From Neolentinus lepideus HHB14362 ss-1 (Eukaryota > Basidiomycota > Agaricomycetes > Gloeophyllales > Gloeophyllaceae), in NCBI GenBank assembly GCA_001632425.1, contig KV425604.1, positions 156,982 to 220,981 on the forward strand: a stretch of 64,000 nt of DNA, read 5' to 3'. Positions 33,496 through 44,200 of this stretch are shown here, piece by piece. Made by a program: the position numbers and the translations under genes. The first letter of the stretch is position 1. Each line of letters starts with the position of its first letter. Below the pieces are notes generated by a model, which was not told the origin of the DNA, searched no databases, and worked only from the letters and a program-made list of their open reading frames with translations.

Positions 33496-35126
33496 TTAAT
33501 TGACAATCCAAGGCACCTCATATAGTACAAAGTCGAAAAACTCCTGCTCCATCAGACTTTGGTACTCGCCCGCCACATCCTCGTTTCCACCGCCTTTCCC
33601 GTTCATAGTGCGTTTGTTGGAGCGAGGTGCTAAGTACGAGAATTGGCTGCTAAGTATTGTCAATATCTTCTTGACCTGCTTAGGGTCAGGCTAATAGTGA
33701 TGACCAATTAGTGCCATCAGATTACTAACGAGACAGGCCGGTCAGTCACCTTGATTATAAGACCGGTGTAGTTTGCTGGTAAGCCATATCGAAGCACGCT
33801 CTCAACGAAGAGTCGCAATACTTTTAGGTGAACTAGTAGTTGGAATGATTCTGAGAAGTTGGTCCGTGACAGGCGTAGTAATTCGGTCTAGAACGGTTTC
33901 TACATTAAGGCCGTAATTTCGGGTGATGGTTTACTGTCATAGCTTACCCATAACTCCTTTTCCGTAGTGTCCGCTGTGTCAAGCTCTTCCCGTTGCTTCG
34001 CCAATGCGCCTTCCGAGTACTGGAAATCCCGAACGATGAATCTATTAAGATAAAAATAGGCTCAGCTGCATGTCATTTGTTAGGGGACCCGACGCACTTG
34101 TTCTCTCTGCACTTCTGCACAAACTCATCGTGCACCTTGCGGAAGATGACCACGCCAAACAAGGAATATTCGGAATCGGCGGCGATTGGTCTGGGAAATT
34201 TAGCATCAATGAAGATGGGGAAGGACGAAAAGAGTTGTACTTACTGGGATGATCGAGGGACAACCATTGACGTCAATCTCTCGTATTTTGAGCTCCATTC
34301 CTTGACCTGCGTCCTGCCGCACGGTCAGTACACGTTCCAACAAGTAACTTAACTACTGACTGACTTGGGAACAGCGACCAAGAGCGTCTCCATGTATTCA
34401 GAGTCCAAGATAAAGTCGTCTTTGGACACAACGTCTGCCAAAGACCGAACAGAAAGGTTCCCTCTTAGGGGGTTTAGTAAATAGGGGAGTCCTAGCAAGT
34501 ATTATTTTGACTGAACGTACGTCTTCTTCCGTTGCATTTGGGTTAAGGATCCCTTGGCTAGGTTGTAGCTGTTGAGCTTGGTCTTCATCACGTTGTCGAT
34601 AGATGTCATTTCCTGCCAGACATGATTCATATATAATAATGGATTATCAGACATAACACGCTAACGCACTTTGTTCAGTACCTCCGCCATTTCTGGCAAG
34701 CCTCTCTGCACGCCATACCGACCTTCATTCCATGACCAGTCATGAAGCAGATAGTCGTCTACAGCCGCCTCGTTCACGAGAACATGTTGAGACATTTTAG
34801 ACGGATCGTTATTGAGCAGGTTGCGAAGGGTATCCACGATCTTGGCTACCGTCTGGGTGAAGAATGCCTCTTGCTTCGGAAGGTCTTCGGAGAGGGATAT
34901 CAATGAATCAAGAGTGCCTGTCTTGATAGGATTACTCAACCTCTGTGCAACACAGACGTACATGATAGTACCATACCTTGAATGACGGGATGGTTAACGA
35001 TGTAATATTATTCGGCGGAAGTGTCTTGGACTGCTTGACCAACTTGGTCGTGATCTCTTGCAACAAACCCTCCGACTCGCCGTCCTGAGGTACGGAGATT
35101 AACCAAGTACTTTGATCAGAGGGCAT
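33496..35126 (-). CDS. VMA5: V-type proton ATPase subunit C
   Basis: Stator subunit of the V1 sector that links V1 to V0 in vacuolar acidification. The N-terminal exon gives [20 protein letters not shown] and LTIPSFK. Splicing then gives [20 protein letters not shown] and [40 protein letters not shown] and [18 protein letters not shown], all in family order. The C-terminal exon reads [19 protein letters not shown] and ends [11 protein letters not shown] at a TAA (33496-33498). The middle is split into many small exons, not all of which were fixed. The start codon at 35124-35126 faces the TUM1 start 203 bp away. Confidence 0.9.
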
Positions 35127-35329
35127 TTCAGCAAGCAGCAAACAGTGTCGTGGTCGACGGTGGTAGAGTCGAAGGCTACGCCTGCGGTCCGTTCTCCTGC
35201 AGCAGAGTGATGAGCGAATGGAGCCCACGTTTGGTAATTATCGGACCAATTTCTGAGGTCGACTTTTTCTGCGAATTTCGTCGTTTTAGGCAGCGCGGGG
35301 TAGTGTAACGCGTCTCTATATCACCATCC
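35127..35329. promoter_or_regulatory. Divergent promoter, VMA5 / TUM1
   Basis: 203 bp separate the two start codons on opposite strands, so the genes must share this regulatory space. Confidence 0.45.
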
Positions 35330-36600
35330 ATGACTATTCTGTTACGATCTTTAGGCGGAAGTTTATATAGACGGTCGTTATCTGCGGCATCGTCGCGAGC
35401 TATGTCTTCCGTTCCTCTGCTCGTGAAGCCGTCAGCGCTCGCCGAGCTTGCAAAGTCTGGCGTGGCGATTTTCGATGCAAGTTGGTACATGCCAAACTCC
35501 CCTCGCAAGGCCAAAGAGGAGTTCCTTCTAAAGCGCATTCCAAACGCCCAATTTCTGGACCTTGATGAAGTGGCTAGTCCCAGTGAGATAGGGCTGAAGC
35601 ATATGATGCCTTCAGGTCGTCAGTTCGCCGATGCATGTGGTAGGCCTTTTTCTAGAGCCGGTGCTCTGAATCCTAATATTGTGTGCGTCAGAATACTGGG
35701 GCATTGAGCCTTCCACTCATGTCGTAATGTACACATTTCCGAACATATTTGCTATACAGCAGAAGTCACATTTCTCTATTTAGCTACGACGCGCAGGGTG
35801 TATTCTCATCTCCACGGGCCTTGTTCATGTTCAGAGCCTTCGGTCATGAGAAGTCGAGCATCCTAGATGGCGGCTTACCTCAATGGGAGGTTGAGGGATA
35901 CCCCGTGGAGACCGGTCCTCCCTTGACCGCCGTGCAAAAGACCAACTATCCAGAACCCAGTCTGGATGAGAATACCATCAGGAGTGATTATCTCCATCTC
36001 ATTGATTGTCCTACCGAGCATTCTGAATCTACGGACTGCAGGCTACCAACAAATCGCACATAATGCAAGTCTGAATCCCACAGACCCCATTTCTGAGCTT
36101 GTTCTGGACGCCAGGCCGCGAGGCAGGTACGTCCCGGGAATGAAAGATATGTCATGCATAACGTACATTGGTTATGCACAGATGGGTAGGATCCGACCCA
36201 GAACCCCGACCCGGCCTTCCGTCGGGCCACATTCCTTACTCCTTCTCTCTACCCTTCAGCACATTCCTCCAGCCTAACAAAGTTCCAGGGTCCGATGCTA
36301 CGTACTCCACGTTCTTACCACCGCGGATTCTCCAGGAGAAGCTGGTCAGCGCCGTCGGCTCTGACAATGTGGAGAAGATTCTGAAAGGCGAGAGATCGGT
36401 TGTGACCAGTTGCGGCAGTGGGATGACTGCTGGTATTCTGTGGCTTGGACTTAAGTTACTCGGTGCGTCTAAAATTGGCCTATACGACGAGGTATGAGTT
36501 TTTTGGTTAGGCTGTGCACTTAATCTTCTAACCTTCTTCCTAGTCTTGGACCGGTTACGCTTCACGCGAATCCAGTATCGTAGATACAGGTGAAAAGTGA
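35330..36600 (+). CDS. TUM1: 3-mercaptopyruvate/thiosulfate sulfurtransferase (two rhodanese domains)
   Basis: Moves sulfane sulfur from 3-mercaptopyruvate; the yeast orthologue Tum1 feeds tRNA thiolation. The N-terminus (MTILLRSLGGSLYRRSLSAA) is a mitochondrial-type leader; an in-frame ATG follows at 35402. Domain 1 contains GVAIFDASWYMPNSPRKAKE, RIPNAQFLDLDEV and HMMPSGRQFADACG. Domain 1 continues with SSPRALFMFRAFGHEKSSIL and DGGLPQWEVEGYPVE. Domain 2 has VLDARPRGR and the catalytic loop TSCGSGMTAGI, where the Cys-Gly-Ser-Gly motif is typical of mercaptopyruvate rather than thiosulfate enzymes. The end is YDESWTGYASRESSIVDTGEK. Four or more short introns are present; stop TGA at 36598-36600. 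Confidence 0.9.
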
Positions 36601-36847
36601 TCATGACATCTCATAATAACATACAGGCCTATGTGTGGTGTTACTATAATACAGGGCAAAAACATAAAAATACACGTCCATGCAAAGCCTACAAATACAA
36701 GAAAAGCGATTACCCTGCCAAGTTAGATGCCCACAGATATTCATAAAGTCCATATTACTTTTCAGAGTCCCATAACCCCTGCCGGGTTTTGCAGAAAATG
36801 TAAAGCATCGCAGTCCATCGAGGGCCCGGCAAACATCTCCCTCGGTC

Positions 36848-37466
36848 CTAATCTGATCTGTCCAGAATCGTCATGAGGCCTGCTATGCCGTGCGCATTTG
36901 CCAGTTGTACTGGCTTCTGCGCGTCTGGCCAACAAGATCGCCCTATTGTTGCTGAATATCGAATCTGGTAAGAAGGGCAACCGTTAGGACACGGTATATG
37001 TCAGCCGAGATGACAGGAGACTCACGGTGACCTTGTATCGATTATGTCTCCGGAACGTGGGGTGGGCGATCTCGTAAGACCACCTGCAGGCGCACGATAA
37101 GGGTGAGCACTTGGTACGGTCACAAAGCTAAAGTAAAGCTTACTCCTCGTCTAACAGTACATTTCCGCCACAGTCGCGCGCACTTGATAACAGGTCGCGT
37201 CGGGAGAGATAAAGGAGCTTCGCAATGTCCACGGCGCCGCTGCATAGGTAGGAGTCCAGATGGACGAGTCTACCATGCCGTGTCACGGTTCTGTTCTCCA
37301 GTGTTGAGTGTGTCCGTGCGGGACCTGAGCTGCTCTTGATGTGGTGGCGGCAGCGTTTCTGCGGACGAGTGACGCGGTGCCGGCAGGCTTTCAGAATGTT
37401 CTGCGTCAAGTCGACGAGAGAAGAATTTGAGACGTTGTGCAGTGCAAATTCGAAGTAAGGAGCCAT
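36848..37466 (-). CDS. Uncharacterised small protein A (paralogue of the next gene)
   Basis: Three exons. Exon 1 starts at ATG 37464-37466 and includes YLSRRDLLSSARDCGGNVLL. Removing an intron that begins GTAAGC near 37142 continues the reading with DEEWSYEIAHPTFRRHNRYK. A second intron (GTGAGT...CCAG) leads to IRYSATIGRSCWPDAQKPVQ, and the protein ends GIAGLMTILDRSD with TAG at 36848-36850. The ends of the reading look like those of a hypothetical protein family I associate with Agaricomycetes, but no function is known. It shares S-R-x2-L-L, N-V-L-L-x-E-x-W and Y-x-V-x2-R-Y with the gene at 38015-38559. There is no signal peptide or membrane segment. Confidence 0.65.
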
Positions 37467-38014
37467 TGCTGAGAAGAAGTGAAACGTCTGAATCGTACTG
37501 CTTCCTGGAGTTCAGACTGACTGCATGTCTCGTCTTATATACGACTGTAAAGCTTGGTGAAAGGGAATCTCAACGGTAAAGGTGAAGAGCTGGCCACGAC
37601 CACCTGACGTAGGAGAGAGCGCATGTCAGAGACTTCCATCTGGACCGCGACAGACCTGTACGTGCATGAGGCATCAACCAAAACAGCTAGCCACCACTCT
37701 TGAAAGGGAGCCATGCCGATAGACAAGGAGAAGACAGGCTCCAGGATCCGCAAGCGAAGCGCATGACTATCTATTACCTAGCGATTATGTGTTCGTGGTG
37801 CACGGTGCGCCATAGTAGCAAACCCCCTAACGCATGGGGGCCCGATCGGCGAAAGTCGAGACTCGATGGCTGCCCGAAGGTAGTCGGGTGAATGATAAGC
37901 GGGGAGTAGAAAGGGATCCTCGAGTTCCATCATACAGGCTAGACATACACGTGAGACTACAATACAGAGATGAAGCATGCCAACGACCAATAGTATCTCC
38001 GTACCGGTAATAAA
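37467..38014. other. Spacer between the two paralogues
   Basis: Contains the promoter of protein A, including a TATA-like element, and the 3' flank of protein B. Two short minus-strand frames here lack an ATG start or a recognisable motif. Confidence 0.45.
37534..37541 (-). promoter_or_regulatory. TATA box of protein A gene
   Basis: On the minus strand this reads tatataag, 68 bp upstream of the start codon at 37466. Confidence 0.5.
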
Positions 38015-38559
38015 TTATGTAAAATTGCAGTGATCAAGCAGCGCAAGATAGGGAGGTGGATGGATCGGGGGTAGCTTGCCCAACACATAAGCGGGTCTGC
38101 CACAATACCGCACCTCAACGCGATATTTCTTCCCCTTCCGAAATAGTGTTCCTCGCCATCTATGTGTGTAGAGTTGAGTTGGAGTTGGGAAAGATCATAC
38201 CCCGCAGGGATGACAACATCACGTACCCTTCGTATAATAATACATTGAAGTCTTCCTTTGCTACTTCTGCCAATAGCATGCTACGAGAGTGCCACAGCGT
38301 GTTCGGGAGATGCTTTTTCTTCTTGACATCGAAGATGTAAGTCCTCCAGACGTCTGTGTCGCCTACTCGCCCGATGTCAAAATCTGAATCACATGGATAT
38401 AAAGACAATTCAGCCGCAGCTCGCTTATCGCTCAGGAGACACGACCAAAATCGTGTTTAGCATACCTTCATCCTCGTCGTACATAAAGACAGGCTCGACT
38501 TCCGCTTGATCAACGACTTCCCAAGGAGAGTCGTCTCGGAAACGTAACCTGAACTTCAT
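38015..38559 (-). CDS. Uncharacterised small protein B (paralogue of protein A)
   Basis: Three exons on the minus strand, start ATG at 38557-38559. Exon 1 gives MKFRLRFRDD and EVEPVFMYDEDE. Splicing out a segment beginning GTATGC continues with DFDIGRVGDTDVWRTYIFDV and LWHSRSMLLAEVAKEDFNVL. A donor (GGGTACGTG) followed by an acceptor (CATAG) then gives GWRGTLFRKGKKYRVEVRYC and GRPAYVLGKLPPIHPPPYL, with TAA at 38015-38017. Without the last splice the frame would end in a short, poorly composed tail at 38160. It shares the N-V-L-L-x-E-x-W and Y-x-V-x2-R-Y pattern with protein A. Function unknown. Confidence 0.6.
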
Positions 38560-39253
38560 CGTGGCCTAAGTGCCAAGTGTCTTAGGGGTTGCGAGTAACG
38601 CTTGGAGTTTGGTGAATGACACGCCTTTGTTGTTCAATGGCTGTCTAAGCGATTCAAACCATGCGCTGCACAGTAGAGTTGGGAGTTGGAATACGCAAGC
38701 GCAGATGCATGGATGAATGCGGGGTTTTCTGGTGGGTTCATATATTCTTGCCAAAACCCGAGCCGTAGAAGTCCGTGATCTGAATCACGAAGCGTAGCCG
38801 CGCAATCCGACTCAGCCCACTGCCGAAATGGTTTCTCTCTGTCTGCTACGCACGACAATTGGTCCGATTCCGATGCGCCGTCGGACTGAAAAGGCTCGAA
38901 AATCCCGAGAACCCGCTGATTATCGGAGAGCTTACGCAGCTGCAATGCGTAAGCAGTTAGTGCACCGATATTCCCCGGTCTCTGCTTGGATGCCGTGGGC
39001 CTAATACTGGCCGCGTAAGCTGAGCTCCGTCAAATAGCGTCTCCACATCAAGTCATATATAATAGTTGCTGCACGAGCGGATATTGATCGGAATGAACTC
39101 TAAGTAACTTAGATCCCTGAGGTGATGAGACGTGATTAATTCACACGCACGTGTAGCCACAGGTAGCCACCTCACGGAAAAGAAACGATCTCTTAGAGAG
39201 GTAAGTATTGACATTGTAAGTAGATATACATATCTGCTTTGTGGTACTGATCT
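38560..39253. other. Spacer, possible minus-strand exon, unresolved
   Basis: A minus-strand open frame at 38634-38945 of about 100 codons has no ATG but begins directly after a possible acceptor (TTGCAG). It could be an exon of an unrecognised gene. An 8-bp inverted repeat (38931-38938 and 38946-38953, 7-nt loop) overlaps its start. No supportable complete gene was found. Confidence 0.35.
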
Positions 39254-40930
39254 TCACAGGTCTTCAAATCCCTCAATTGGCTGCCACTCGTCCTCTACGC
39301 TTTCATGGTCAAACAGCTTGGAGTAGCATGATAATCCGGGGGTCGAGAAGTGCCCGTATGGGTGACTAGGATTCAACTTCGTTCCGCAGCGGTAACAGAA
39401 GTGAGTCTTGCACCTGGCGCATGTCATCTAGATCCGTGGGAAAAACGAGATGAATACCAGAATAGCCGACGGAAGTGAAATACAGTACGCACATGATTAC
39501 AGCCATGGCTCTTCTGCACCTTGACCTCGCAAGTCGGACACGTGGTGGTTTCTCTCTCCAAATACTCTCTATTGGCCTTGTCTTCCTCGTACTGTAGCAC
39601 GAGCTTCTTAACGTTGTTCTTACCGTAGCGACTTTCGATGAGCAGGCGCTCCGACGAACCAGGTTCGTGGGCGAGATAATCTATGATGAAAGAAGCCGTG
39701 AAGGGAATCGCACAAGATGTGTGGGGGCCGTGCCTATTGACGGGTCAGCCTGAAAAAATCAGATATATATATGAAAGATTGACCATGTTCTTCTGCAGTA
39801 AGCGCAGAATGAATAGCTACACTCATGGCAGGTGCGCAATCTATTCCACCCCGACGAGTCGTCGTCAGTGATAGTCTTCGGCTTTGGTACGGGCGTCTGG
39901 CAGAAATCTAGGGGACAGTGTATGATCGTCGGATCTAGCAGTGCGTTAGATCCGCTGCGTTCAATAATATGATCACGGCATTACCCCTATCCAAATCTCG
40001 CTTCTCGCGAAGTCTCTTCCAGCGCTTAACTTCGTCTTCAGAAACCACTCGTCTAACTTCCTCTTCATTGGCTTCAATCCCTTCTTTTACACACTCTGGA
40101 TCCGGACACCTGACCTGACCTATGCCACCTTCTCGGATAGCCATACCCCAATATTCCTCGAGACACGGGCGGCAGAAGACGTGAGAACATGCAAGTCTAA
40201 TGCATTTGGATCCTTTGAGGGATGTCATACATATGGCACATGGATGCGACATATGAGAGAAGACCTCTTGGGCGGAGAGTGCGTCATGACTTGCTAACAG
40301 TTTGGCTAGCCGTATGGGCGAAGGATGTGGCAAGCTAGGAGACGATTAGCAAAACATAATATAAGGCAGGTTACCGGAACCACGAACCAAACGATACTAT
40401 CCTCAGTCGAGTTAATCGCTTCTAGAAAATTCCCACTCTTGAACCACTCGACCCATTCGTACAGGATGCCCTCCCCTTCTGCCCACATCGCAATCAGCTT
40501 CTGCTTCAAAAGAAGCAAAGCAGTTCGAGATAACCACGAGTGAGTAGCATGTAAATGAAGCAAAATCGGGGCGCTGTGAAGAGGGTAGGAGGACGGAAGG
40601 ACTATGTCCAGTAGCAGTGGTGGCAATGTAGACAGAGACAGAGATATCGGGGCTAAACCTTGCGAGACAATCTTGCAAGAAGGTCCTGCATCTTCAAGTC
40701 GTTCAGCTGACGAAGAAAGTGTTCCGTCGTCGACAATTTCAACCTCGCGCGTGCCACCTAGTTCAATAGGGATCTCTAGCTTAATGCTCCCCTTTGAGAT
40801 ATCAGCGCTTGAGCATTCAGGGTAAATACTCTGAAGAATAAACAAAATCTCCCGTCAACTTACATCTCACCGGATGACCTTGCGAGAGTCGATCACACAC
40901 TTGTAGGACTTCCCATTCCTCCTGCTGCAT
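39254..40930 (-). CDS. ITT1: RBR-type E3 ubiquitin ligase with RWD domain (Itt1/RNF14)
   Basis: Start ATG at 40928-40930; a first short exon MQQEEWEVLQ joins SIYPECSSADISKGS to form the RWD domain, which continues through LPPLLLDIVLPSSYPLHSAP and LLLLKQKLIAMWAEGEGILY. RING1 reads HPCAICMTSLKGSKCIRLAC and SHVFCRPCLEEYW. The in-between region has IIHCPLDFCQTPVPKPK, CHECSYSFCAYC and RTWHGPH. RING2 reads TTTCPTCEVKVQKSHGCNHM, whose second Cys pair holds the expected catalytic Cys region, then CARCKTHFCYRCGTKLNP. This RWD-RBR order is diagnostic of RNF14/Itt1, linked in other organisms to translation and to ubiquitination on stalled ribosomes. Stop TGA at 39254-39256. Confidence 0.92.
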
Positions 40931-41277
40931 CAACCTACAAACATCTTCGTCCTCCTGGCTTCGTTCGATTTGTGGGCCGTTGACAGTCATAGCGTATGTT
41001 TTGGAATCGTGCTGGATGGATTCGTGGACAGAATCCCACAGGTCTCGCGAAATAAAAACAGTTGGAAAACGGAGATGACCAAGCTCTTATGTTTCGAGCA
41101 CGGCGGACCCGAGCCGACCGATCAGTCACGATCAGCCAACGCCCAATTAGGCATATGTCAGAATTGCACACTGCGAACTTTTCAGAAAATCTTGTCTTAG
41201 GCTACCAGGATTCCTCATTGTCGTGTCTATGATCCGTTAAACTCTAGTCAAAGACTTAACAATCTTGGTTGCCGGCT
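40931..41277. promoter_or_regulatory. Divergent promoter, ITT1 / URB2
   Basis: 347 bp separate the two start codons. No specific element was identified with confidence. Confidence 0.35.
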
Positions 41278-44200
41278 ATGTTTTGGTTACAATCCGCTCA
41301 GGGCTTTGTGAGAGCTCTCAAAGCTCCTTCAGATCCCCCACAAGTCGGGGAACCTCTCAAAATCGAAATCGCCAGGACTGTCTGGGATCGGTCGGACACG
41401 TACATCCCAAACAAGGCGCAGATTATATATGAATGGATCCTTACGAAGTTGTTGAAAGACAGAGGTAACAAAGGGTGCGTCATTAGTAAAAATGCACCTC
41501 TCAGCTCGGTAGTGATATATTATCCCTGGGTCAGGTCGAGTAACCCAGTGACAGATGCTCGGTATTGGGAACTACTTTCTGATGCTATAACATGTACTTC
41601 GGGTCGATCGTCACAGAATGCAAATGCCAAATCCCAGTTACTCTCTATACTCAATAAAACGCCTTTGGCCCCGGTTGTCACCAGTCTCTTCAATCTTTTG
41701 TCCACTCTCCCACCTGTAGATGCGGCCTTTTTGCTTCAGTATGCACGAGCTTGCCTTGACGTGCTTTGGCCTTTGGCAGTACCCAAATTCACAGCTGAAG
41801 CCCTGTTAGACTGCTCGGCAGCTTTCGTTGGGTCCTTGCTCAGCAGAACGGATGAAGATAGAATGAACCAAAACTACGTGAGGGTTGGGTTGATGATTTG
41901 TCAGTCTCACCGGTCGAGTTTGGGCAACTCATCCAACAAGAAGAAGGTTCGTAAAATATCCCTTTCATCCTATGTAAACCGTGCTGACATGCTCGCCACG
42001 TTCGTAAATGTTCATACAGTTATATCAAATATTCGTTCAGTCTCATCTGCCGACCTGGCTGACCTGCATGCGCAACTTTGATCCTTCAACTACTGAGTCT
42101 CCGCTGTTGTCTTCCATATACTCTGCCGGCGTCGATACGCTCTTCAATCTAGACATGCTTCGAAATCTCACCTCCTTGACGCCCATCTCATCCGACTCTC
42201 TATTTTCTACGCTCTTGACTCTAGTCAAGTCGTCACCGGAGGCAGTCATGGCCGGTCTCCCCGGTCTTTTCCTGTCTTATGTCCACGCCATCAAGAAACA
42301 CCGTTCTGCTGTATTTGGATCCGGCTCTTCTGGCCAGGAAAATGCAGGTTTATCAGGGCAAATACAAACTTCGGGCATGCGATTCTTCGTTGCCTGCGAC
42401 GACGTCCTGAGAGCCACTCAAGAAGACTCGTCTGCTGTCTGGACGGCTAGAGTGCGCTTGCTTGAGGTGGTGGAAAAGGAAGCTTTGTTTGGGAGCCACG
42501 TCCACGCATTCGCGTTTGGCGGTCAAGGAGACGAAGAAGCACATTTGACGTTGAAGAAGATTACTACGGATGCAATCGTGAGACTGGAATCAGCTACTGG
42601 TGGGATCGCCCTTATTACTGCGCCGATCGCTATTTCTAACTAATACCCTGCGCAGCGAATAATCAAGATGCGAAAACGACGTTGATAAGGACGGATCTGG
42701 CTGTACAATGTCTAGTCGCGCTAGTCAGAGTTGATTACGACCTTATCTTTCCTTCTACACCACGTCTGCTCCAAGCACTGCTTGTCCTCCCTCGGTTCAC
42801 AGGGTCATGGGATCATCCGAGTGAGAAGACGCACTTGGAACAGCAGAGCGACACACTGTTGTCATTAATCTTGGCCCATCACTCCAAAACGCGGACTCTA
42901 CCGTCGTACTTTGAGACTCTCCTTGGGCCCTTGACCAGTTTGACTCCCCGGCGGATAACCACGGGGGAAGTGGAGCAGACTCAGTCAACTTATCGAGCTT
43001 GTCATGAAAGTCGCATTCTCTCGCAGCATCTTCTTGGTCAAATATCAAGATCATGCCTCGCCTATGTCACTCCTTTGCAGATCACAGAGATTGTGGATGT
43101 GATTTGTGAAGCTCTCAAGGTGACATTTGATGCGTTCAACCACCCCACCTTCACGGCGTCGGAAGGGGAGGGAGCTAAGTTGAAGAAACGCAAAGGCTCG
43201 AAGCGTGAATCTGAGATGGGTGAGGCTGGCGCTCCAAGACAGGAAGTCCAAATCGCCACTACCAGATTCGCCTTGGTTGGGAAACTCGCTGGAGCTGTCA
43301 TGCCATCTCTACCCCTCCAGAGCCTTACTGCCGACGATCGCAGGAAAGTTGCAACGACAGTACGTAGGAAGATAGCCCAGAGCGTCATCGTGCCCACTTT
43401 GCAGAGATACATTTCCTCCCGCGGGAAGGCCGGCATCACTAGCCCCAAAAAGCGCAAAGCGGCGTTGATGAAAGAAGATCAGTGGATGATTTGGGCGACA
43501 GAGACGGCCACAGCTGCTGCACTCAGATTGGACTATGCTATCGCTGCTACTCCGCAAGATGGTCTCGGTCACTCGGTTCTGGCAAACGAAGACGAAGCCG
43601 AGCTGAAGGAGACTACGTTCCAAAGTTTCAAGCACGATTTGGAGCTCGGCACTGCGATTCAATCCCCTGAGCTTGTCCCTGAAATGGTGACTCTGTTTCA
43701 GTGCTGTTTCACCCGAGGCTTGCTAATGCGTGAAGTTAAGATTCGGAGTTTCATGAAGTCAGGCCTTGCTTCGCAGTTGCAAGATGACCTATTCGCAGCC
43801 ATCGTACGTTATCTCGGAAGGTATCTGAATACTTCCGTGGGCTGGAGAGGTATGATGTCTGAGCTTGATGCTCACGGTACTCACCATGAAGCTGCTGTTG
43901 CTCTGCTTTACAATGTCTCCGAAAGATGGCTCGGAGCTTTCGAGTGCGTCACTCTTGTTCTGGAGTATCATTGAGCAATGAACCGTCGAACAGGAAATCT
44001 GCGCCCGTTTCTGAACTAGCACACCTGGTGGCGGTGATAATGAATTTAGCAGTGACAGCTCTTCGCGGGAGTGCACGGGACAGACTCTACGCCCACGAAA
44101 TCTTGTCTCGGATGCTGCGGTCTGCCGAGTTCTGGGAGCTGTCTAGACTCAGAAGTAGGTCCCAACGTTTCTGCAAGTTCAGTATATTTACTGCAGACCT

